Of a stretch of DNA of 11,509 nucleotides, positions 6,764 through 11,509 are shown piece by piece. Made by a program: the position numbers and the translations under genes. Source of the DNA: CAYTOF01 sp964439435 (GTDB taxonomy: Bacteria; Bacillota; Clostridia; Oscillospirales; QAMX01); NCBI GenBank assembly GCA_964439435.1, contig CAYTOF010000069.1, forward strand, positions 1 to 11,509. The letters are read 5' to 3'. The notes under the pieces were generated by a model. It saw only the letters and a program-made list of their open reading frames with translations, did not search any database and was not told the DNA's origin. The number at the start of each line of letters is the position of its first letter. The first letter of the stretch is position 1.

Positions 6764-7742
6764 GGTCTTGTCCACCTTTTTTCAGTTTTAAATACAGATT
6801 GGGGATCGAAATTTTATGGTCTACACGGAAATGCCAGCCTTTGCCGGCAACACTTGTGGGGCGATTGACGATGTTTTTGCGGGGGCGATAGTAATAAAGC
6901 GGATCGTCGTACCCGATTTTTGTGCGATAATCGCCAAGGTCAATGAGGTCAAAGTTCGCTGTGGTGATGCGGAACGTGGGATAACCGAGGTTTCTGGCAA
7001 TCGATAGGGCTTTTAAAAACACCTCAGGGCCGATAACACCCGAGCCGAAGTTCAAAAATACACCGTTGTCAAGCTTGGAAATTGTGTGGCAGTATTTGTG
7101 AAAGTCTATACCGCTGCAATGGCCGATAGCGCCAAAATCGACAATGGGGTGTTGGTGTATGATATCTGTTCCGAGAGCGATGTGATAGGTTGCGGGGACG
7201 CCGAGCTTCCATGCTTGGTAGAGGACACAGTCATCTTTGTATGGAAACTTCTCCGGATTTTCGTCTATATACACGGCAAGGGCTTCGCCATATCCAAGAC
7301 CACGGCGGGAACCCTCTTGCAGAGCTGTGTTCATCCAGCTGCCTGTCTCCTCCCACATACCGAAAGATCCGTCTTCTATGGCCGTGGGGACGTCTTCGGA
7401 TGTTCCGCCGTTAAAGGCAAGCTCAAAGTCGTGTATGCTGACAGCTCCGTTGCCCGAGAGATGTGTGATATACCCTTCTCGCATGAGGGCAATGAGGAAA
7501 CGAGACAGATTGTTTTTTATCACATGGGCACCCAGAGAGAGCACCACAGGGGCGTTTTTAGCTCTTGCTGCCAGAACGCGCTCACAGAGCTCGTCAAAAT
7601 CAGGGTCTTCAAAGGGCTCATACTCGTCGTTTAGGTTAAAGAGATTGTCAATTCTGACAAGGTCGTATCTTTCCTTGACAGAATAGGTTTTGATATTTTT
7701 AAAGCTGAGTTGGCCCGGGATTTCAATGTTTTTATCTTCCAT
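6756..7742 (-). CDS. Deoxyhypusine-synthase-fold-like protein of unknown function
   Basis: The product has 328 residues and no signal peptide or membrane segment. Its N-terminal half has PVVLSLGAHVIKNNLSRFLI (65-84), THLSGNGAVSIHDFELAFNG (93-112), TSEDV (114-118), GSFGMWEETG (125-134) and GLGYGEAL (148-155). This layout recalls deoxyhypusine-synthase-like NAD-binding proteins, and I recall similar uncharacterised proteins in many bacteria. The lysine motif used by true deoxyhypusine synthase to hold the spermidine intermediate is not evident, and bacteria of this kind have no eIF5A substrate, so hypusine synthesis is unlikely. GGAG six bases before the ATG at 7742 selects this start over the longer frame from 7802. 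The gene overlaps the SIS isomerase gene, implying a joint role, perhaps in an NAD-linked sugar-phosphate step. The fold call is from memory; function is unassigned. Confidence 0.75.
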   Translation of the reverse strand: MEDKNIEIPGQLSFKNIKTYSVKERYDLVRIDNLFNLNDEYEPFEDPDFDELCERVLAARAKNAPVVLSLGAHVIKNNLSRFLIALMREGYITHLSGNGAVSIHDFELAFNGGTSEDVPTAIEDGSFGMWEETGSWMNTALQEGSRRGLGYGEALAVYIDENPEKFPYKDDCVLYQAWKLGVPATYHIALGTDIIHQHPIVDFGAIGHCSGIDFHKYCHTISKLDNGVFLNFGSGVIGPEVFLKALSIARNLGYPTFRITTANFDLIDLGDYRTKIGYDDPLYYYRPRKNIVNRPTSVAGKGWHFRVDHKISIPNLYLKLKKGGQDHV

Positions 7743-7862
7743 ATGCATCTCCATTCTGCGGCTGCATGCCGGCGCAAAAGTAGTATTTGGCAACATATGC
7801 ACACGAAAAAACGGACATCGAATTTGCGTGCCGCTTTACGAGCTAATGCGCCGTATGTATAA
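7743..7862 (-). other. Leader of the deoxyhypusine-synthase-like/SIS operon
   Basis: About 115 bases separate the expected transcription start near 7856 from the ATG at 7742. No reading frame with a ribosome binding site is present. On the minus strand CGATGTCCG followed by six T (about 7806-7820) is complementary to CGGACATATCG within the promoter spacer (7870-7880). Only a transcript entering from araD would carry both arms, so this could act as a weak terminator on read-through RNA. Confidence 0.35.
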
Positions 7863-7891
7863 AGTATAGCGATATGTCCGACGGCTGTCAA
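7863..7891 (-). promoter_or_regulatory. Sigma-A promoter for the deoxyhypusine-synthase-like/SIS pair
   Basis: On the minus strand TTGACA (7891-7886) is followed by a 17-base spacer and TATACT (7868-7863), a near-consensus promoter. It lies 116 bases downstream of the araD stop and shows that the last two genes can be transcribed separately from the arabinose genes. Confidence 0.78.
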
Positions 7892-7950
7892 TATTTTGAG
7901 CACATCAATTTCTTTTGGTCTGTTGTGCTTCTTCCTCGGACAAATGCTGT

Positions 7951-7968
7951 TTTGACAAAATTGTCAAA
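7951..7968. promoter_or_regulatory. Perfect palindrome, operator-like
   Basis: TTTGACAAAATTGTCAAA has perfect 8-base arms with a two-base centre. It lies between araD and the promoter at 7863-7891, about 60 bases upstream of that -35. It is not followed by a T run in either direction, apart from its own AT-rich arms, so an operator is more likely than a terminator. The regulator is unknown. Confidence 0.4.
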
Positions 7969-8007
7969 TGGGATTGCGGTTCCTTTTAGTTGTACAAGAA
8001 CTTGAAA

Positions 8008-8703
8008 TTATCCCTTCACCTGTCCGTAAGTTGCCCCGGTTCCGTATTTTCGCGCATAGTGACAGTCTTTCAGATGTTCGGGAAATTCCGGGGCACAGGG
8101 GGAGATGGAGAGGGTCATAAAGGCAAGCCTGGCAACTTCCTCCAGCTCGAGTGCCACCTTTACCGCATCAGGGGCATTGCGCGCCCAGGTGAAAGGCCCG
8201 TGGAAGGGCAAAAGCGCGGCTCTGATTGCCAGTGCATCTCCGTCGCCAATCAAATCTGTTATGGCGATGCCGGTGCTCAGGCCATAGGCTTTTTCTGTTT
8301 CGGCTTTTGTGAGCAGTCTTGTGCATCGTACAGGTCCGGGAAAGCAGTCTGCATGGGTAGTGCCGAGTACGGGGATGTCAAGGCATCCTTGAGCAAATGT
8401 GGTGGAGTAGGGCGAATGGGCGTGGGCCACACCGCCGACTTCCGGATAGGTTCTGTAAAGATGGAGGTGCGTGTCAAGGTCAGTGGACGGTCTGAAGTTT
8501 TTGGAGATAATGGTGCCGTCCAGTGAAACAAGCACAATTCGCTCAGGCGTCAGTTCCGAATAGGGGACACCCGAGGGTTTTATGGCGACTATACCGGCGT
8601 CTCTGTCGATGCCGGATACATTGCCCCATGTGAGAGGAGCAAGACCCAGGGTAGCAAGTTTGATGTTTTCCAAACACACAGTCTCGCGAAGTTTCATCAG
8701 CAT
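8008..8703 (-). CDS. araD: L-ribulose-5-phosphate 4-epimerase
   Basis: The 231-residue product, the same length as E. coli AraD, converts L-ribulose-5-phosphate to D-xylulose-5-phosphate by a metal-dependent retro-aldol reaction in the cytoplasm. It belongs to the class II aldolase/epimerase family. Visible motifs are LAPLTWGNVSGIDR (21-34), KPSGVPY (42-48), PSTDLDTH with D75, the zinc ligands H94 and H96 in GVAHAHSPYSTTFAQ, GTTHADCFPGPVRCTR (114-129) and H168 in LLPFHGPFTWA. Together these separate it from L-fuculose-1-phosphate aldolase. AAGGAG eight bases upstream fixes the ATG at 8703; a longer in-frame start at 8760 has no such site. It follows araA with a 141-base gap, giving the order araA-araD without araB. 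Confidence 0.95.
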   Translation of the reverse strand: MLMKLRETVCLENIKLATLGLAPLTWGNVSGIDRDAGIVAIKPSGVPYSELTPERIVLVSLDGTIISKNFRPSTDLDTHLHLYRTYPEVGGVAHAHSPYSTTFAQGCLDIPVLGTTHADCFPGPVRCTRLLTKAETEKAYGLSTGIAITDLIGDGDALAIRAALLPFHGPFTWARNAPDAVKVALELEEVARLAFMTLSISPCAPEFPEHLKDCHYARKYGTGATYGQVKG

Positions 8704-8750
8704 GTCAGATTCTCCTTGTATAATATTTGCGGTTATTTTGGTGCATCTTG

Positions 8751-8773
8751 CCTGCCTCACCGCAGGAGACAGG
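8751..8773 (-). other. Hairpin in the araA-araD intergenic region
   Basis: On the minus strand CCTGTCTC pairs with GAGGCAGG (one G-T pair) around a CTGCGGT loop. The gap between araA and araD (8704-8844) is otherwise AT-rich, with no reading frame and no good promoter. No T run follows the stem on the minus strand, so it may act as an mRNA-stability or processing element that balances araA against araD, not as a terminator. Confidence 0.4.
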
Positions 8774-8844
8774 ATTTGCTTTTATCTATGAACATACAAC
8801 GGAAAAAAACACAATTTATAAAGCTTGCGCAACACATCCAAGAC

Positions 8845-10311
8845 TCAGCGATTGTAGAGCATGTCATGGATTTTCAGCTCTTTTTGAAACTCCATGCTTG
8901 TTGAATTTTCTCCGATGTGCAAAAACTCTATGTTGACCATCTCGCAAAAATCCCGGAAATAATCCGCATCAAGGCTGTAGCTCATGGCCGTGTGGTGGGC
9001 GCCGCCGGCCATAATCCAGCATTCGGCCGCACATTGTAAGTTGGGCAAGGGTTTCCACATCACGCGGGCGACGGGGAGTTTTGGCATGTTAAAGGGAGGT
9101 GAAAAGGCGTGGACATCGTTTGCAATCATACGAAAGCGCCCACCCATGTCCACGAGAGACACAAGGGTTGCGGGCCCTGAGGCACATTGGAAGGTGAGCC
9201 TTGCGGGTGGGTTTCGATCACCGATGCCCAGTGGATGAACCTCAACTTGCGGTCTTGTCGAGGCAATCGAAGGGTCCACCTCCAACATATGCGCCCCGAG
9301 AACAGCTTCTGCCCCGGGTTCCATGTGGTAGGTGTAGTCCTCCATAAAGGCGCTGCCGCCCGAGAGGCCTTTGCCCATGGTTTTGGCGATACGGACAAGG
9401 GCAGCTGTTTTCCAATCTCCTTCGGCGCCGAAACCATAACCGTCTGCCATGAGGTTTTGAACGGCAAGGCCGGGCAATTCTTCGAGGCCGTAAAGGTCTT
9501 CAAAGGTATTTGTAAAGGCGCCGTATTCGCCCTCTGTCAGTATGTTTTGCAGAGCCACTTCGATGCGTGCTTGGTATTTGACCGAGTGCAGGTTGTCTGT
9601 GGCTATAACATAGCGTTCACTGTATTGTTCCAGTTTGGCGTCAATATGTGAATCGGGCACGGCGCGCATGTGTTGGACCAATTCACCGACGCCATAGCTG
9701 TTGACCGACCATCCGAATTTGATCTCCGCTTCGACTTTATCGCCCTCCGTGACGGCGACATAGCGCATATTGTCACCAAAACGGCAAATTTTCAACCGTT
9801 TGGACTCGGCAACACCGATGGCGCTGCGCATCCATCTTCCGATGCGCTGTTCTGTCGTGGGGTCTGCCCAATGACCGCAGATAACTTTGCGTGGCAGGCG
9901 CAGTCTCGCGCTGATAAAGCCGTGTTCCCTGTCACCGTGGGCTGATTGGTGCAGGTTCATATAGTCCATATCTATGGAGTCCCACGGGATTTCGCGGTTG
10001 TACTGTGTGTGAAAGTGGAGCAGGGGTTTTTGAAGTGACAAAAGGCCTTGAATCCACATTTTGGAGGGTGAAAAGGTGTGCATCCAAGTTATCACACCGA
10101 CACAGGTATCACTGTCATTTGCTCTTCGCAGGACGGCTGCAATGCTCTCCGCGTCGGTGACACAGGGCATGGGGCGAATTGTGCAGGGGATTTCAAGCGA
10201 ATTGTTCAAATGCGTTGCGATGGTGCGCACATTGGAGTTTACGTTTTCAATTGCCTCTCGTCCATAGAGGGTTTGAGAGCCTGCCACGAACCAAAACTCA
10301 AGTTCTTTCAT
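8845..10311 (-). CDS. araA: L-arabinose isomerase
   Basis: The 488-residue product (E. coli AraA has 500) converts L-arabinose to L-ribulose with Mn2+ as cofactor, the first intracellular step of arabinose use. The N-terminus ELEFWFVAGSQTLYG is characteristic, as is MHTFSPSKMWIQGL (77-90). Catalytic and metal residues line up with the E. coli set: E297 in GYGFGAEGDW, E324 in FMEDYTYH, H341 in LGAHMLEV and H439 or H440 in GGAHHTAMSY. The protein is complete and no key residue is missing. The start is the ATG at 10311; the binding site is weak (GGAG about 11 bases upstream). It lies 78 bases after the PHP-family gene with no evident promoter or terminator between them, so co-transcription from 11295-11323 is likely. 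Some homologues also act on D-galactose; substrate is inferred from family. Confidence 0.96.
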   Translation of the reverse strand: MKELEFWFVAGSQTLYGREAIENVNSNVRTIATHLNNSLEIPCTIRPMPCVTDAESIAAVLRRANDSDTCVGVITWMHTFSPSKMWIQGLLSLQKPLLHFHTQYNREIPWDSIDMDYMNLHQSAHGDREHGFISARLRLPRKVICGHWADPTTEQRIGRWMRSAIGVAESKRLKICRFGDNMRYVAVTEGDKVEAEIKFGWSVNSYGVGELVQHMRAVPDSHIDAKLEQYSERYVIATDNLHSVKYQARIEVALQNILTEGEYGAFTNTFEDLYGLEELPGLAVQNLMADGYGFGAEGDWKTAALVRIAKTMGKGLSGGSAFMEDYTYHMEPGAEAVLGAHMLEVDPSIASTRPQVEVHPLGIGDRNPPARLTFQCASGPATLVSLVDMGGRFRMIANDVHAFSPPFNMPKLPVARVMWKPLPNLQCAAECWIMAGGAHHTAMSYSLDADYFRDFCEMVNIEFLHIGENSTSMEFQKELKIHDMLYNR

Positions 10312-10389
10312 ATATTATAACAACTCCGCTCTCGGGTATTTTGAGTTTATTTGCTTCTATATAATATGATAGAATGGTAAACTGTGATA

Positions 10390-11217
10390 TCAGAGGGGTA
10401 TAAAGCGCGGGACACGCCTCTCGTAAACTGTAAAATATCTAAAACCTGCGTCTTTTAGCATCTCCAAACCGCGAGGCAGACCCACACCGACATATTTGGG
10501 GCTGTGGGCGTCGGTTCCGATGGTGATGATCTCACCGCCCAGGGAGCGGTAGAGCTTTAGCTCTGCCATCTCAGGAAAGGTCACATTGCCACCGTCACGA
10601 AGACCTGAGATGTTGAGCTCTATGCCGGAACCCTTTTCAATCAACACTTTGAAGATTTCAGCCAGCTCTGCGCGGTATCCGTCCAAGCTGACATCAAAGC
10701 CATATTTATATTTCATGTAGCGCAATGGATAGGTTATGTGCCCAAGCACATCGAAACCCGGCATGGAAGCGACTTCGTGCAGCTCGGAGATATATCGGTC
10801 TAGCAGTTGCACACAGTTTTCCTTGGAGACAAAATCTCTCATGAAATAAAAGTCCATCTCCCCGCGCAGGTTGTGCAGAGAACCGATGACAAAATCAAAT
10901 TCATTTTCTAAAATTTTGGCATAGACCTCCGGAGCTTGATGGCCCTGGGCTATTTCAATGCCGTGGGGCAACTTGATTTGGTCTCCAAAGCGCTCCAGTG
11001 CGATGGCACGCTGTTCGTCAACTCGGGTTTTGTGGTAGACATCAACTCCGGGGCCCAGTATTTTACGGTCGCTTTCGATAAATCCATTGCATTCGCAGTG
11101 GTCTGTGACGCAGAGCTCTGAAAGCCCGGCAGAAATTGCGGCATTGGCAAGTTCGGAAATTGTGTGAATCGAGTCCGGGGAAGCGTCACTGTGGCTGTGA
11201 TAATCAACTAAATACAT
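10390..11217 (-). CDS. PHP-family phosphoesterase (histidinol-phosphatase HisJ-like)
   Basis: The 275-residue protein has the full metal-ligand set of the PHP (polymerase and histidinol phosphatase) superfamily: H7 and H9 in DYHSHSDAS, H40 in VTDHCE, E88 in HGIEIA, H115 in GSLHN, H160 in LGH, and D236 and H238 in GTDAHSP. The whole-length layout matches HisJ-type histidinol-phosphate phosphatases, which dephosphorylate L-histidinol phosphate. No other histidine gene is nearby and it opens the araA-araD transcript, so a sugar-phosphate substrate is also possible. AGGAG (11227-11223) is five bases from the second of two adjacent ATG codons, so 11217 is preferred over 11220; the longer frame to 11247 has no binding site. 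Family confidence is high, substrate confidence low. Confidence 0.88.
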   Translation of the reverse strand: MYLVDYHSHSDASPDSIHTISELANAAISAGLSELCVTDHCECNGFIESDRKILGPGVDVYHKTRVDEQRAIALERFGDQIKLPHGIEIAQGHQAPEVYAKILENEFDFVIGSLHNLRGEMDFYFMRDFVSKENCVQLLDRYISELHEVASMPGFDVLGHITYPLRYMKYKYGFDVSLDGYRAELAEIFKVLIEKGSGIELNISGLRDGGNVTFPEMAELKLYRSLGGEIITIGTDAHSPKYVGVGLPRGLEMLKDAGFRYFTVYERRVPRFIPL

Positions 11218-11260
11218 CATTTCTCCTGATTTCGTGTGTGTTTGCATATAATCAATAAGT

Positions 11261-11275
11261 AAAAAGCGCTTGCAA
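11261..11275 (-). promoter_or_regulatory. cre-like site (CcpA operator)
   Basis: On the minus strand TTGCAAGCGCTTTTT fits the low-GC Gram-positive cre consensus WTGNAANCGNWNNCW at all but one position (T in place of C near the end). It lies about 15-25 bases downstream of the expected transcription start, where CcpA acts as a roadblock. Its place in front of PHP-araA-araD fits catabolite repression of arabinose use. Confidence 0.5.
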
Positions 11276-11294
11276 GCCCTTCTTTCTTGTAATA

Positions 11295-11323
11295 ATTATA
11301 CAATATATTGTCCTTTTTGACAA
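11295..11323 (-). promoter_or_regulatory. Sigma-A promoter for PHP-araA-araD
   Basis: On the minus strand TTGTCA (11323-11318), a 17-base spacer and a perfect TATAAT (11300-11295). The expected start is near 11288, giving a leader of about 70 bases that includes the cre-like site. TTGTA/TACAA arms (11287-11303) overlap the -10 and could be part of an operator, though they are short. Confidence 0.78.
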
Positions 11324-11367
11324 ACAATATTTTCTTCAAATATCCATTTTTTTCCTCGAAAAAGGTG

Positions 11368-11396
11368 TTGACAAATAAATCATTATGTAGTATCAT
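11368..11396 (+). promoter_or_regulatory. Sigma-A promoter for a gene beyond the right edge
   Basis: TTGACA (11368-11373), a 17-base spacer and TATCAT (11391-11396) form a near-consensus + strand promoter. It is divergent from the arabinose promoter, with the two -35 elements 44 bases apart, and it drives the probable T-box leader that follows. Confidence 0.8.
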
Positions 11397-11402
11397 ATTC
11401 GA

Positions 11403-11509
11403 GCACCGCAAAAATAAGCACGAAAGACATTGTCTGAAGAGCCGATTTTGCATCGCAAGTAGTACCTTGTAAATTAAACAATGGACGAAAATAGCACCAG
11501 AGAGAATTA
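11403..11509 (+). ncRNA. Probable T-box leader, Stem I 5' half (truncated by window end)
   Basis: Right after a strong promoter the RNA contains GAAGAG (11436-11441), the AAGTAGTACC string (11457-11466, with the conserved AGTA of the specifier-loop 5' side) and CCAGAGAG (11497-11504, the AG-bulge segment). Their order and spacing match Stem I of T-box riboswitches, which sense uncharged tRNA and control aminoacyl-tRNA synthetase or amino-acid genes. The GGNTGGTG loop, the specifier codon, the tRNA-acceptor bulge and the terminator all lie beyond the window, so the amino acid cannot be told. No reading frame competes with this call. Confidence 0.62.

Noticed and set aside
7086..7634. A 182-codon open frame on the + strand
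   Set aside because: It lies opposite the well-supported deoxyhypusine-synthase-like gene, has no ribosome binding site, and its protein has no recognisable features.
6756..7742. Calling the gene a true deoxyhypusine synthase
   Set aside because: The catalytic lysine motif is not seen and the eIF5A substrate is not expected in a Firmicute.
7990..8526. A 178-codon open frame on the + strand
   Set aside because: It is antisense to araD, whose motifs and start are clear; shadow of a GC-rich coding region.
8751..8773. Terminator between araA and araD
   Set aside because: The hairpin is real but no T run follows it on the transcribed strand.
9187..9651. A 154-codon open frame on the + strand
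   Set aside because: It is antisense to araA, which is complete with all catalytic residues in the other strand.
10314..10319. TATAAT on the minus strand just before araA as a promoter
   Set aside because: It is only a few bases from the start codon and has no -35 at a suitable distance; araA is better explained by read-through from the PHP gene.

Overview
The window looks like a contig from a low-to-moderate-GC Firmicute, most likely a Clostridia-class anaerobe. The grounds are strong AGGAGG-type ribosome binding sites, sigma-A promoters with 17-base spacers, a cre-like site, and what appears to be the start of a T-box leader. The exact genus cannot be read from the sequence. A run of exactly 100 N (5382-5481) shows that this is a scaffolded assembly.

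Layout. Positions 1-1982 (+ strand) are the end of a cell-surface polysaccharide cluster: the C-terminal part of a Wzx-type flippase, then a polyprenyl-phosphate sugar-1-phosphate transferase, closed by a clear terminator. Positions 2036-5110 (+ strand) are a second transcription unit: a DtxR/MntR-family regulator with its own promoter and operator-like repeats, a cytoplasmic GH29 alpha-L-fucosidase and a beta-helix protein with a pectate-lyase-3-like N-terminus, again closed by a terminator. Positions 5111-6017 hold no credible gene. They contain two interleaved families of short GC-rich palindromic repeats, in both orientations, and the assembly gap lies inside one copy.

Positions 6018-11323 are transcribed on the minus strand, reading right to left. 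A promoter with a downstream cre-like site leads into a PHP-family phosphoesterase, L-arabinose isomerase (araA) and L-ribulose-5-phosphate 4-epimerase (araD). A separate strong promoter then drives a translationally overlapping pair: a protein resembling the deoxyhypusine-synthase fold and a GmhA-like SIS-domain sugar-phosphate isomerase. A shared terminator ends this side. At the right edge a near-consensus + strand promoter leads into a probable T-box leader that the window cuts off.

How the genes may work together. AraA and AraD supply two of the three steps from L-arabinose to D-xylulose-5-phosphate; ribulokinase (araB) is not in the window. Fucosidase and the beta-helix protein suggest intracellular processing of imported fucosylated or plant-type oligosaccharides. 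The deoxyhypusine-synthase-like/SIS pair is the least understood part and the best candidate for an undescribed sugar-phosphate pathway.
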